Under the pieces are notes generated by a model. That model ran no database searches and was not told the DNA's origin. It was given only the letters and a program-made list of their open reading frames with translations. A stretch of 64,000 bases of DNA from positions 124,001 to 188,000 of the forward strand of contig JAKPHF010000070.1 in the NCBI GenBank assembly GCA_029550525.1, read 5' to 3'. This document shows positions 9,187 to 18,528 of this stretch, piece after piece. A program made the position numbers and the translations under genes. Position 1 is the first letter of the stretch; each line of letters starts with the position of its first letter. The DNA is from Planctomycetota bacterium. Its GTDB lineage: Bacteria; Planctomycetota; Phycisphaerae; UBA1845; PWPN01.

Positions 9187-9780
9187 TCACGAACCGGAAC
9201 GAGCCGTAGCCTTGCGGTACGAGAAGTCGAACAGCAATTGCCATTCGAGCAAACTGATTCGTCGACAGAGTTCGTGGTCGGGGCCGGGCACGTCGAAGCA
9301 GTCCCGACAGGTGTCCACGAAGGCGAAGGGGTCCCACCGTTCGACCGATGTCATCCAGGCGGCGTAACGGAGCCCCCCCGCCGCAGCCGCCATGCCGCGG
9401 GCTCGCACGACCAGCGGCTCGAACACCGGATGGCTTCCCACACGGCGAAACCAATACTTGGCATTTTCAAAATCCGGCTCGCGACGATGCATAATCCCAT
9501 GCCAGTACGAGCCGGTCGTACTGCCGATTGACTGGCTGAGGGTATGAGACTCGTCGAGAAAGTCGTGATAGAGCCACAGACCGCTGATGCAGGCACGAGC
9601 CATGTCCGCGTCTCCGACGCCGTGCGGCCGGAGCAGGCTCTCGGGCGTGAGAGCGGCCAGACGGTCGCGGACCGCGCGGTTGGGCGTGCCCGGTCCCAGC
9701 TCGGGTAGTCGATCGGGAGCCAGGAGTTCGGCGGCCAGTTGACCGTACGCGTGCGGATTGAAATCGGACGGCGTGCTCAT
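9187..9780 (-). CDS. Conserved-looking hypothetical protein, 197 residues
   Basis: No family was recognised. The start at 9780 is supported by GGAGG six bases upstream. The protein is soluble and helical, rich in Trp, His and aromatic residues, with motifs such as LWLYHDFLDESHTLSQ, YWHGIMHRREPDFENAKYWF and SLLEWQLLFDFSYR. The conserved-looking His/Glu/Asp pattern could be a metal or active site, but this is a guess. It sits 35 bases downstream of the ABC permease on the same strand and is probably cotranscribed with it. Confidence 0.7.
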   Translation of the reverse strand: MSTPSDFNPHAYGQLAAELLAPDRLPELGPGTPNRAVRDRLAALTPESLLRPHGVGDADMARACISGLWLYHDFLDESHTLSQSIGSTTGSYWHGIMHRREPDFENAKYWFRRVGSHPVFEPLVVRARGMAAAAGGLRYAAWMTSVERWDPFAFVDTCRDCFDVPGPDHELCRRISLLEWQLLFDFSYRKATARSGS

Positions 9781-9815
9781 GGCGATCCTCCGGCCGGAGT
9801 ATAGGCGGCCGGGGC

Positions 9816-10784
9816 TCAGCCCACTTCCCGCTTCTGGAACAAGGCGATGCCGATCAACAGCCAGGCCATCACGATGAGCATGGCGTAGCCGAAAGCCATG
9901 CCCACGTATTTCAATGTAATATGGTGATTCTGCGTAAGAGCGTCGGTGACCCAAAGGAACGCGAGGTTGGGTGACACCCAGTAGGCGATCCGGGCCAGGA
10001 GGTTGGTACTGCTATATTGTCCGAACATGGAATCGGAGACGAGCCCGATCAGCAGGACGCCGAGGCAGATCGTCAACGTCATGACCTGCCCGAAGCGGGT
10101 GGAGACGGCCAGCGCGACGGCAGTAAGTATGAGGATCATGGCGAAGACCAGAACGGCGGCCCCGATGAGCTGCCCGTCCATGAAATCCTTGCCGAACTCC
10201 TGAATCTTCCACTCCGGGCTGATGAGGGCGACCAGCCCCAGCGCGAGCGTCATCAGCGGAAGGGCCAGAGCGATGGCGGTTGACGCGAACTGCATGTCAT
10301 ATAAGTAGTTACAGAACGCGGCGATGACGACGGCGGCCAGGAGGGCCGAACAACCGAAGATGATGACGGGTAGATCAAATTCCTGGCTGGCCCGCTCCAG
10401 GACCTTGTGTCGCATGGTGAGGAGGAAGACCACGCCGACGAGGTAGAACGCAACGGCGAGGGCCCCACTGAGCCCGACGAACTTGCCGACGAGGAACAGG
10501 GGGCGGCTGACGGGCTTGCTGATGACGGTCAGGACGGTCTTGTTGTCGATCTCCCGGGACAGAATGCCGGCCGAACTGAAGGCGGCCAAAAACAATCCGG
10601 ACAGCAACAACGTAGAAAGACCGAGATCCTTGAGCAGCTTGTTGTCATCATCAAGGGTATAGCCGCTGACCCCGACGTTCAGGACCAGCAACCCGGCGGT
10701 GACAAGCAAGAGAACGCCGTAGATCGGCTGTCTGATGGTTTCCGTGAAGCTGTTGGTGACGATGCCCCAGAATCTGGAAAACAT
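9816..10784 (-). CDS. ABC-2 type transporter permease
   Basis: The 322-residue product has six or so hydrophobic helices (for example IYGVLLLVTAGLLVLNV and GALAVAFYLVGVVFLLTM) and the hallmark SSAGILSREIDNKTVLTVISKPVSR of ABC-2/NosY-like permeases after the second helix. It has no ATPase of its own next to it on this strand. The divergent operon starting 241 bases away encodes an ABC ATPase and a second ABC-2 permease with a matching EIVNKRIYTIATKPI segment, so the two permeases may pair as a heterodimer around that ATPase. The start at 10784 is chosen because homologous permeases begin just before the first helix. Cargo is unknown. Confidence 0.85.
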   Translation of the reverse strand: MFSRFWGIVTNSFTETIRQPIYGVLLLVTAGLLVLNVGVSGYTLDDDNKLLKDLGLSTLLLSGLFLAAFSSAGILSREIDNKTVLTVISKPVSRPLFLVGKFVGLSGALAVAFYLVGVVFLLTMRHKVLERASQEFDLPVIIFGCSALLAAVVIAAFCNYLYDMQFASTAIALALPLMTLALGLVALISPEWKIQEFGKDFMDGQLIGAAVLVFAMILILTAVALAVSTRFGQVMTLTICLGVLLIGLVSDSMFGQYSSTNLLARIAYWVSPNLAFLWVTDALTQNHHITLKYVGMAFGYAMLIVMAWLLIGIALFQKREVG

Positions 10785-11025
10785 GAGCGTATCCGAATCG
10801 TATGGCGAGCCGACGGCGGCCCGCGAGTTCCTGGAATTCACCTGGTCCGCTGCCTGCGAGCCGGACCCCGCCGCTGGCACAGCGGCCGGTAGCCAGCTTG
10901 GCAGCCAAGCGGCCTTATTGTAGAGTACGGTGCTTTGTCGTCCATAGGTCGGACGAAAGCCGGGATTCTCCCGGTGGCTACCGGCGCGTCAGCCGGTCCG
11001 ATCAATCTTCAAGAGAAGCCTGAGC

Positions 11026-13161
11026 ATGATGACGGAAAGGCCTGAAAGCAGAGCCCGCAATCTCGCCCTCGCCGGACTTGTCTTCGAGTGTCTTCTGACC
11101 GCCTTTCTGGTCTTGATGACATTGTGGACGAAGTCGGAGGCGTTGCGGGCCCTCACGTTCCTGAGCGGCTGCGGCATTCTGATCTGGCTCTACCTGGCCC
11201 TTATCTACCATCAGCGGGTGCTGGTGCAGGAAGAGGCCCTGGAGATCGAGCAGCTTCGCCGGGAGCGTGAGGCGGGGATCGCGGCGGGTGCGATTTTCGA
11301 CCTGGACAAGGAAGAGCTGTTGCTGGCCCAGCGCCGGTTGCAGTGGATGTATCGCTGGCTGCTTCCGATCTTTACGATCCTGATCGTGCTGGCGCTGCTG
11401 GTGTGCGGCCTATGGATGTGGTCGTGGCGTCTCGGCGAGTCCATCCGGGCGAGCAACTGGCAGCAGATCGAGCTCACCAACGCGACACTAGCCATCTGGT
11501 TCGTCGGCGGAGCCGCCTTCCTGAGCTTCCTGATGTCCCGTTATGCCTCAGGCATGGCACGCTATCCCGAATGGCGGATGCTGCGGTCGGGGGCGAGCTG
11601 GCTGATGGGCATCACGCTGGGCGCGGTGGCGGTGTCGGGCACGCTGGCCCCGCTGCACTACGCGGAAATGTACGCGCCGGAGCGCGTGTTGGCGTACGTT
11701 CTGCGCATCCTCCTGCTGGTGCTGGCGACCGAAGTCCTGTTCAACTTCATCCTGGATTTCTACCGTCCGCGCAAGCCCGGCGACGAGCCGCGGCCGGCGT
11801 TCGACAGCCGGCTCCTGGGATTGTTCAGCGAGCCGGGCGGGATTGCCCGGTCGATCGCTGACGCGGTGAACTACCAGTTCGGCTTCGAGGTGTCGTCGAG
11901 CTGGCTGTACAAGCTGCTGGAGCGGGCGGCGCTGCCACTGGCCGGTTTTGCCGTGATCGTGCTGTTCGCGGCCAGCGCCCTGGTGATCGTGCAGGCGGAT
12001 CAACAGGCGGTGATCGAACGATTCGGCGTTCCGCACCGAGTGGTGGATCCGGGATTGCACCTGAAGCTGCCGTGGCCGATCGATATCGCGTACAAGGTTC
12101 AGACGCAGCAGATTCACGAATTCCGGCTCGGTGATGCCGCTCCCCCCGATCCGAAGAAGAAAGAAGAGCCGCTCCTGCTGTGGACGAACGACCACGAGGA
12201 TGAGCCGCACGTCAAGGTTTTGATCTCCACGCCCGAGCTGGAGGATTACATCAGAACGGTGGCGGCGACACGTCCGGCGAGCGAAGGCGACAAGATCATG
12301 GGCGGGCCGACGTTCTCCGAGAGCGGTGCCGCGGTGGGCGTGAGCATTCTCAGGGTGGCCATGACCATCCAGTATCAGATCCATGACGCGAAGGAATGGA
12401 TCTCAACGTACAAAGATCCGGAGGCCATGCTTCGCGCCATCGCCGGTCACGAGCTGACGCACTATTGCGCGTCGCAGACGGTCGAGCGGATGCTGGGACC
12501 GGAGCGGAGCGTGATCGAAAAGGAACTGTGGAAGCGGATCGCGGCCCGTGCCGATCAGGCCAAGCTCGGCATCGACATCAAGTTCCTGGGGCTGCAGGGC
12601 GTTCACCCGCCGAAAGAGACCGCGGAGGCGTTCCAGGACGTGATCGGCGCCGAGCAAAAGCGCGTGGCTTCGATCGAGAGTGCGAAAGCCGATTACAACA
12701 AGCGGTTGAGCGAGATAGCGGGCAACGTTGCAACGGCCGAGGCGCTGGACGCGGCCATTCGCCGATTGGGCGAGCTGTCAAATGATCCGAGCGCGACGGA
12801 GGCCGATCACCGGGCCGCCCGGGAGGAGATTCGGACACTCATCTTCGGCGACGCCGACAAGAAGATTCCGCCTATCGGGGGCTTGGCCTCCGGCATCATC
12901 AGCCGAGGACGAGCCGAGCGCTGGGCGTTGGAGAATTCCGCCAAGGCCGAGGCCATTCGCTTCCAGGCTTTGATGGCGTCCAAGGCGGTTGCCCCCAAGA
13001 CATTCATGGTTCGTGAGAAGCTCTCGGCGCTGGCCAAGGGCCTGGCGGGGATCCGCAAGTACGTGGTCGCGACCAAGAACAAGGTGGACATCCAGACCTT
13101 CCACCTGAATCTGCAAGATCCCGTGAACGCTCCGCTGAACTTTGCGGCGGGCAGCGAGTAG
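11026..13161 (+). CDS. Large SPFH/Band 7 domain membrane protein (HflK-like)
   Basis: The 711-residue product has about six hydrophobic helices in the first 250 residues, a further one near 310-325, then an SPFH/prohibitin-type domain starting QADQQAVIERFGVPHRVVDPGL near residue 325. A long helical C-terminal region follows (ASIESAKADYNKRLSEIAG). SPFH proteins oligomerise into membrane cages or microdomains and often modulate proteases such as FtsH. The extra N-terminal multispanning domain is unusual compared with HflK (about 420 residues). It is the first of three consecutive SPFH genes, 79 bases before the next. An ATG codon pair (11026, 11029) follows AAGAGAAG. Confidence 0.85.
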   Translation: MMTERPESRARNLALAGLVFECLLTAFLVLMTLWTKSEALRALTFLSGCGILIWLYLALIYHQRVLVQEEALEIEQLRREREAGIAAGAIFDLDKEELLLAQRRLQWMYRWLLPIFTILIVLALLVCGLWMWSWRLGESIRASNWQQIELTNATLAIWFVGGAAFLSFLMSRYASGMARYPEWRMLRSGASWLMGITLGAVAVSGTLAPLHYAEMYAPERVLAYVLRILLLVLATEVLFNFILDFYRPRKPGDEPRPAFDSRLLGLFSEPGGIARSIADAVNYQFGFEVSSSWLYKLLERAALPLAGFAVIVLFAASALVIVQADQQAVIERFGVPHRVVDPGLHLKLPWPIDIAYKVQTQQIHEFRLGDAAPPDPKKKEEPLLLWTNDHEDEPHVKVLISTPELEDYIRTVAATRPASEGDKIMGGPTFSESGAAVGVSILRVAMTIQYQIHDAKEWISTYKDPEAMLRAIAGHELTHYCASQTVERMLGPERSVIEKELWKRIAARADQAKLGIDIKFLGLQGVHPPKETAEAFQDVIGAEQKRVASIESAKADYNKRLSEIAGNVATAEALDAAIRRLGELSNDPSATEADHRAAREEIRTLIFGDADKKIPPIGGLASGIISRGRAERWALENSAKAEAIRFQALMASKAVAPKTFMVREKLSALAKGLAGIRKYVVATKNKVDIQTFHLNLQDPVNAPLNFAAGSE

Positions 13162-13240
13162 GAACTCAGCGTACCCAGACATTGAGCGGTGCCTGACGCG
13201 CACCGGTGAGTCTTCGGACCGTATTTGGAAGAGACTGACT

Positions 13241-14308
13241 ATGCAACCGAGAACAGAACTGACCCGTGCCCCTGAGACCGAGCAGCCGGGCCGTCCCGCG
13301 CACCAGGCCCCGGCGGGCGAGCATGCCGGCAAGACGAAACGGAGCTTGCCGTCGCTGCTGACCGGCGTCGTGCTGGCGGTGATCCTGCTGCTATACATGG
13401 TCACCTACCAGGTGCGGTTCACCGAAGTGGCGGTCGTCCGAACGTTTGGGAAGATCGACCAGAACAACATCAAGACGGAGCCGGGGCTGTACTGGAAATG
13501 GCCCTTCCCCATTCAGCGGGTGCAGCACTTCGACAACCGCCTCCAGGTGACCTCGACGGTGGGCGAAGAGAACCCGACCGCGGACGGCAAGAACATCATC
13601 GTGACCACGGCGATCAACTGGCGGATCGAGGATCCGTACCGGTTCAGTATCCGTTGCACGAGCATGGAGGACGCCGAGAACAAGCTGAAGGCGCGCGTGC
13701 GCAACGATCAGAAGACCGTGATCAGCCGTTACGCGTTTTCGCAGTTCGTGTCGAACAACCCGGAAGAGCTCTTGTACGACAAGATCACGAGCGAGATCGA
13801 AGAAGCGGTACGGAACAGCGCGAAGGAATTGTACGGGATCGAGGTCGCGACGGTGCGGCTGGAGTCGATCGCCCTGCCTCAGCGGATCACCGAGAACGTG
13901 TTCGAGGCGATGAAGAAAGAGCGTCAGACGGAGGCGGCGCGTTACACGAGCGAGGGCGAGTCGGCGGCCCAGTTGATCAAGGATACGGCCGAGAAGATCG
14001 CGGGCACGATCCGTTCGTTCGCCGAGAGCGAGGCGGAAAAAGTGGTGGCCGAAGGTTACCGGCGTGCATTGGAATACAACAAGGTGCTGGCCCAGGACGA
14101 GGAGCTGGCCACGTTCCTGCTGCTGATCCGGAACCTGCCCGAGATTCTGAAGGATCGCACGACCGTGATTTTGGAGGCCGACAGCGCCGGCTTTACGCCG
14201 CTGGTTTCGGACACTCTGGCGTTGCCGGTGCCCGCACCGGCCAGCCAGCCGGCGCGGGTCGATGCGACGACGAACGTGCAGTTGCCGCAGATCATCGAGA
14301 GGGACTGA
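13241..14308 (+). CDS. SPFH/Band 7 protein, HflC-like
   Basis: This is the second SPFH paralogue (355 residues). It has one transmembrane helix near 35-55 (TGVVLAVILLLYMVTYQV), then the band-7 start RFTEVAVVRTFGKID and EPGLYWKWPFPIQRV, which is typical of HflC. The C-terminal half is helical (KKERQTEAARYTSEGESAAQ), as in the HflC ERQAEAxxxRSEG region. The start at 13241 has GGAAGAG upstream; the frame is open into the previous gene. Together with the next gene it probably forms a hetero-oligomeric HflKC-type complex on the membrane surface. HflKC in E. coli encloses FtsH; no ftsH is present in the window. Confidence 0.87.
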   Translation: MQPRTELTRAPETEQPGRPAHQAPAGEHAGKTKRSLPSLLTGVVLAVILLLYMVTYQVRFTEVAVVRTFGKIDQNNIKTEPGLYWKWPFPIQRVQHFDNRLQVTSTVGEENPTADGKNIIVTTAINWRIEDPYRFSIRCTSMEDAENKLKARVRNDQKTVISRYAFSQFVSNNPEELLYDKITSEIEEAVRNSAKELYGIEVATVRLESIALPQRITENVFEAMKKERQTEAARYTSEGESAAQLIKDTAEKIAGTIRSFAESEAEKVVAEGYRRALEYNKVLAQDEELATFLLLIRNLPEILKDRTTVILEADSAGFTPLVSDTLALPVPAPASQPARVDATTNVQLPQIIERD

Positions 14309-14374
14309 CCGGACGGTTCGCGTCCCCCGACACGGGGACGTTGAGGCCGGCAAGGTCCGGCGGGAGAATCAGCG

Positions 14375-15628
14375 TTGTTCGACGAGCACAATCACAACCA
14401 TTTCCATGGCGACGGGCATGACGGCCACTGCTGCCATGACGAGCCGCTGACCGAGGCGCCGCTCGACGCTGCCAACCAGTCGTTGTCCGACGCGCTGCGA
14501 GCGAGCTTCAGCGTCCTGAAGTTCATCATGCTGCTCGTGGTGGTCGCGTTCCTGCTCAGCGGCGTGTTCATCGTGGACGAGCGCGAAGTCGCGGTGGTGA
14601 CACGATTCGGCGTGCAGACCGGCGAGGTGCGCAAGCCCGGTCTGCAGTGGGCACTGCCCTACCCGATCGACGAGGTGACACGGGTCTCGACGGCCCCCAA
14701 GCTCATCCGGGTGGAAGACTTCTGGCTGACACTCCGCGAGGAGGAGAAGAGCAAGCCGTTGGAGCAGTTGAGCCCGCGAACGGCCGGACTGGATCCCGCG
14801 GTGGACGGCGCGCTGCTGACCGCGGACCGGTTCATTATGCATGCTTCCTTTCGGGTGCAGTACCGGATGCCGGAAGCGACGGCCATCGACTACGTCCGGA
14901 ACGTGCGGAACGACGAAGAACTCGTACGGTCGGTGATCAAGCAGGCCGCGGTCGCAGAAGCGGCCCGGACGCCGGCGGAAGTGGTTTGGCGCGATCCGGC
15001 ACAACTGGCGAGCCAAGTCCAGACCCGGGCCCAGAAGATCCTGGAAGAGGAACTGCACAGCGGGATCCAGATCGAGAACGTGGTCATCCCGCAGAGCCAT
15101 TACCCGCTGCAAACGGCGGAGGAGTTTCTGGCCGTCAACACCGCCGAGGCTCGCCGAACCGAGCTGATCAACGAAGCCCAGAGCGAGCGTGAGAAGAAGC
15201 TCAACGGCATCGCCGGATCGGCGTGGCAGAAGCTCAACGCCGAGATCGAGAAGCTCGACCAGGTCGAGTCGGAGGCGGAGCGGGAAGAGCTGATCCGCAA
15301 GATCGGCGCGATCCTGGCCACAGAAGCAACGGGCGAGGCCGGCGGCAAGATGCGCCTGGCTCAGCGTGATCGCGAGCAGATCGTCAACAGCGCCCTGGCG
15401 GAGGTCAGCCAGTTCGAGGCCGTGTTCGACGAGTATCGTCGCAATCCGGAACTGGTCCGGATGCAGTTGGGCCAGTCGATGCGGCAAGCGCTGTTCAAGA
15501 ACCAGGACGTGGTCAAGTGGATTCTGCCCACGGGCGCCAAGCAACTGGTGTTCTGGCTGAACAAGGATCCCAAGGAAGTGGCCGCTCAGGAGAAGGCCCG
15601 CATCGAAGCGCTGACCAAGGGCAAGTAA
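14375..15628 (+). CDS. SPFH/Band 7 protein, HflK-like with His-rich N-terminus
   Basis: This third SPFH paralogue (417 residues) begins at a TTG preceded by CGGGAGAA. Its cytosolic N-terminus is extraordinarily rich in His and Cys (HNHNHFHGDGHDGHCCH, residues 5-21), which could bind metal ions. A single helix (KFIMLLVVVAFLLSGVFIV) precedes the band-7 domain (DEREVAVVTRFGVQTGEVRKPGL). A long charged coiled region (EREKKLNGIAGSAWQKLNAE) follows. HflK of E. coli also has a Gly/low-complexity N-terminal tail, but not this His cluster. Spacing from the previous gene is 66 bases. It likely pairs with the HflC-like protein upstream. Confidence 0.85.
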   Translation: MFDEHNHNHFHGDGHDGHCCHDEPLTEAPLDAANQSLSDALRASFSVLKFIMLLVVVAFLLSGVFIVDEREVAVVTRFGVQTGEVRKPGLQWALPYPIDEVTRVSTAPKLIRVEDFWLTLREEEKSKPLEQLSPRTAGLDPAVDGALLTADRFIMHASFRVQYRMPEATAIDYVRNVRNDEELVRSVIKQAAVAEAARTPAEVVWRDPAQLASQVQTRAQKILEEELHSGIQIENVVIPQSHYPLQTAEEFLAVNTAEARRTELINEAQSEREKKLNGIAGSAWQKLNAEIEKLDQVESEAEREELIRKIGAILATEATGEAGGKMRLAQRDREQIVNSALAEVSQFEAVFDEYRRNPELVRMQLGQSMRQALFKNQDVVKWILPTGAKQLVFWLNKDPKEVAAQEKARIEALTKGK

Positions 15629-15767
15629 GCCCTCCGTCGCGGCGAACGGATCGGCCGGGCCGGATCGGATCGGCCGGCAATCGGTTCGCCTCCGGTCGGC
15701 GTGATGACGATCCGCGGCCCGACAACCGATCGTGAGCGGTCAACAGGAAGGCGGACGCCTCAAGCAC

Positions 15768-17000
15768 ATGGTTACACACGCAACACCGGTCGTCCAGGCC
15801 ATCGGGCTGACCAAAGTCTTCAAGGACTTCTGGCACCGCAAGCGCGTGCTCGCAGTCGATCGTCTGGACCTGGACATCTACCGCAACGAGGTCTTCGGGC
15901 TGCTCGGTCCCAATGGTTCGGGCAAGACGACGACGATCAAGATGCTCTTGGGGCTGCTCTACCCCACGCGGGGCCGGATCAGCGTTCTCGACCGGCCGCC
16001 GACCGACGTCGAGGTTAAGGCCCGCATCGGCTACCTGCCTGAGGAGTCGTACCTCTACCGGTTCCTCGACGCCCGCGAGACGCTGGACTACTACGGACGG
16101 CTCTTCCAGATCCCGCGCCAGGACCGACGGCGACGGGTGGAGCAGTTGCTGGAGATGGTCGGCCTCACCCGCCAAGCGCGTCGTCGCGTGGGCGAGTACT
16201 CCAAAGGCATGGCTCGTCGCATCGGCCTGGCCCAGGCGCTGATCAACGATCCGGAACTGCTGATCCTCGACGAGCCGACGACGGGTCTTGACCCCATCGG
16301 CACGCGGGAGATCAAAGACCTGATCGTGCACCTGCGCAACAAAGGCAAGACCATTCTGCTGTGCAGTCACCTGTTGGCGGACGTCGAGGACGTCTGTCAG
16401 CGGGTAGTGGTGTTGTATGGCGGCAAGCGCCAGGCGATCGGCGAAACGCGCGAGCTGCTGCGTCAACAGAACCTCACGCAGATCACAACGGAGCGACTGA
16501 GCGAGGAAACGATCGCCCGCATCCAGGAGATTGTGGAGCGTGAGGCCAAGAAACAGGTACTGAGCATCACCACGCCGTCGGACCGGCTGGAGAGCTTCTT
16601 CCTTCGGATCGTGCGGGAGGCTCAGGAAGCCCAGCACGAGACGTCGGGAGCGGCGTCGAGCGGCCAAGTGGCCGACTTCCTCAAGGGCGACGGCGAGGCG
16701 CTGATCGATTCGCTGGTGGCGGCGGGCAAACAAGCGGAAGCCCCCGCCGGTGCCGCGCCGGTCGAGGTGGCGGCGGCGCCGGAGCCGGCAGCGGAGGTGA
16801 TCGACGAACTGCTGGCTCCGCGTCAGACCGTGGCGGCAGAGGAGGAGGCGTCGCAGGCAACGCCGTCTGCGACGAGGCCGGCACCGGCGGCTCCCAATGC
16901 CGCCGACGAACAACTCGATCGCAGCGTGATCGAGGGGCTGTTGGTCGGCGGGTCCGAGCCGCCGCCCGCCCCGCCGGCGGATTCCGAGACGCGAGACTGA
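15768..17000 (+). CDS. ABC transporter ATP-binding protein with Ala/Pro-rich tail
   Basis: The 410-residue product is a CcmA/NatA-type ATPase. The Walker A is GPNGSGKT near residue 47, the signature is a variant YSKGMARR, and the Walker B is LLILDEPTTGLD near 164, followed by LLCSHLLADVEDVC. About 170 residues of mostly Ala/Pro/Glu-rich low-complexity sequence follow the nucleotide-binding domain, much longer than usual, and may recruit partners. It should energise the ABC-2 permease encoded 36 bases downstream, possibly with the divergent permease at 9816-10784. A GTG at 15732 is an alternative start; neither has a strong ribosome-binding site. Co-location with three SPFH genes suggests the transporter works in an SPFH-organised membrane zone. 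Confidence 0.87.
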   Translation: MVTHATPVVQAIGLTKVFKDFWHRKRVLAVDRLDLDIYRNEVFGLLGPNGSGKTTTIKMLLGLLYPTRGRISVLDRPPTDVEVKARIGYLPEESYLYRFLDARETLDYYGRLFQIPRQDRRRRVEQLLEMVGLTRQARRRVGEYSKGMARRIGLAQALINDPELLILDEPTTGLDPIGTREIKDLIVHLRNKGKTILLCSHLLADVEDVCQRVVVLYGGKRQAIGETRELLRQQNLTQITTERLSEETIARIQEIVEREAKKQVLSITTPSDRLESFFLRIVREAQEAQHETSGAASSGQVADFLKGDGEALIDSLVAAGKQAEAPAGAAPVEVAAAPEPAAEVIDELLAPRQTVAAEEEASQATPSATRPAPAAPNAADEQLDRSVIEGLLVGGSEPPPAPPADSETRD

Positions 17001-17036
17001 CACGACTTCGCAGAGTTTGCAGGGAGCACACGCGGA

Positions 17037-18425
17037 ATGTACCGCATCTGGGCCGTGGCCCGACACATGATTGCCGAAAGCATCCGCCAGAAGATCGCCC
17101 TGGTCGGCATCTTCCTGGTGGTGCTGATGGTGACGGTTCTGCCGCTGGTGACGGAAGGCGACGGCCTGACGCTGACCAGCCGAGTACAGTCGTTTCTGGC
17201 GTACTCGATGGGCGGCATCGGCGCGGTCCTGAGCGTGGTCACGGTGTTCCTGAGCTGTCTGGCGATCACCGACGAAATCGTCAACAAGCGGATCTACACG
17301 ATTGCCACCAAGCCGATCCCCCTCTGGCAGTTCTTCGTGGGCAAGTGGCTGGGCATCGGCGTGTTGAATGCGGCTCTGCTGCTGTTCTGCTTCGTGGCCA
17401 TCCTGGTGGGCACGTGGCTGCTCAGCAAGACGCAGACAACGGTCCAGGGCGATCAGGAGATGCTGGAGTTCGAGGTGCTCAGCGCCCGGCACAGCATGCA
17501 GTTGAAGGAGCCGGACTTCGGACCGGCGGTCGAGGAGCAGATCCGGCGCATGCGGGAAGAGGGCCGGTTGGACGACGTGACGCCGGGCGGCGAGGCGGCC
17601 ATCCGCGACCAGATTCGCGAAGACTACAAGCGATCGTGGCGGTCGCTCGGGCCCACCCAGATCCGCCGGTTTGAGTTCACGGGCCTGCTGGTCGATCGCA
17701 ATTCCCGGGGATTTCTGCATCTGCGGTTCAAGCCCACGCACGCGGGTGGGCTGGACGACGCGGAACTGCCGGCGATCATCCAGTTCGGCGACATCGAGCA
17801 GCCGGACACGCTGACGCCGCAGATCATGGACAAGTACGTGGCCGAGCGGTTCCACACCATTGAGATCCCGAACTACGCGGTGAACGACCGGGGCACGCTG
17901 TACATCATGATCGGCAACGCCGACCCGGAGAACAGCTACATGTTCGAAGGGTCGGACAGTTTCGAGCTGTTGTACGGCCTGGGGACGTTCCACTGGAACC
18001 TGTTCCGGGCGCTCTCGATCGTCTGGTGTCGGCTGGCATTTCTCGCCGCGGTGGGCCTGCTGCTGTCGAGCTTCCTGTCGTTCCCGGTGGCGTGCATGGG
18101 ATGCTTCCTGGTCCTGATCGTCGCGTCGATGGCGGGCTTCCTGAGCACGGCGGTGGACTGGGTGAGCCCGATGGAGAGTCCGGGAGCCCAAGACCCGTTG
18201 TGGATCATCGGGCCGCTGGTGCGGCCTCTGGCCCAGGGCTTCATCTGGCTGGTGCCGGACTTTTCGAAGTACGATCCGGCAGGCAACATAGTGAACGGGC
18301 GGCTGGTTCCGCTCATGTGGGTCATCAACTCGTTGGTGGTTCTCGTGTTCATCAAGGGGCTGATCGTGGGCGCCCTGGGATGCATCGTGCTGACCAAGCG
18401 CGAACTGGCCCAGGTGACGTCGTAG
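17037..18425 (+). CDS. ABC-2 type permease with large extracytoplasmic insert
   Basis: The 462-residue product begins with helices typical of ABC-2 permeases (QKIALVGIFLVVLMVTVLP), then LAITDEIVNKRIYTIATKPI, the NosY-like segment also seen in the divergent permease. A hydrophilic stretch of about 180 residues (roughly 145-325) sits between the third and fourth helices and probably forms a beta-rich extracytoplasmic domain. Four more helices follow. It should form a transporter with the ATPase just upstream. The gene is followed by 103 bases and the helical-repeat protein gene on the same strand. Cargo is unknown. Confidence 0.85.
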   Translation: MYRIWAVARHMIAESIRQKIALVGIFLVVLMVTVLPLVTEGDGLTLTSRVQSFLAYSMGGIGAVLSVVTVFLSCLAITDEIVNKRIYTIATKPIPLWQFFVGKWLGIGVLNAALLLFCFVAILVGTWLLSKTQTTVQGDQEMLEFEVLSARHSMQLKEPDFGPAVEEQIRRMREEGRLDDVTPGGEAAIRDQIREDYKRSWRSLGPTQIRRFEFTGLLVDRNSRGFLHLRFKPTHAGGLDDAELPAIIQFGDIEQPDTLTPQIMDKYVAERFHTIEIPNYAVNDRGTLYIMIGNADPENSYMFEGSDSFELLYGLGTFHWNLFRALSIVWCRLAFLAAVGLLLSSFLSFPVACMGCFLVLIVASMAGFLSTAVDWVSPMESPGAQDPLWIIGPLVRPLAQGFIWLVPDFSKYDPAGNIVNGRLVPLMWVINSLVVLVFIKGLIVGALGCIVLTKRELAQVTS

Positions 18426-18528
18426 CGGGAGCCGATGCGGAACGGCGTCCGTTTTCCGGCAGCGGCCAGCGACCCGGTCCGGAAGAACGGCTGACAGGGA
18501 CTCGGACTTGAGAACGGAGATTTGAGTA

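Noticed and set aside
15647..15677. Direct repeats CGGATCGGCCGG near the ABC ATPase start
   Set aside because: Two 12-base copies in very GC-rich text can arise by chance and show no link to a promoter.
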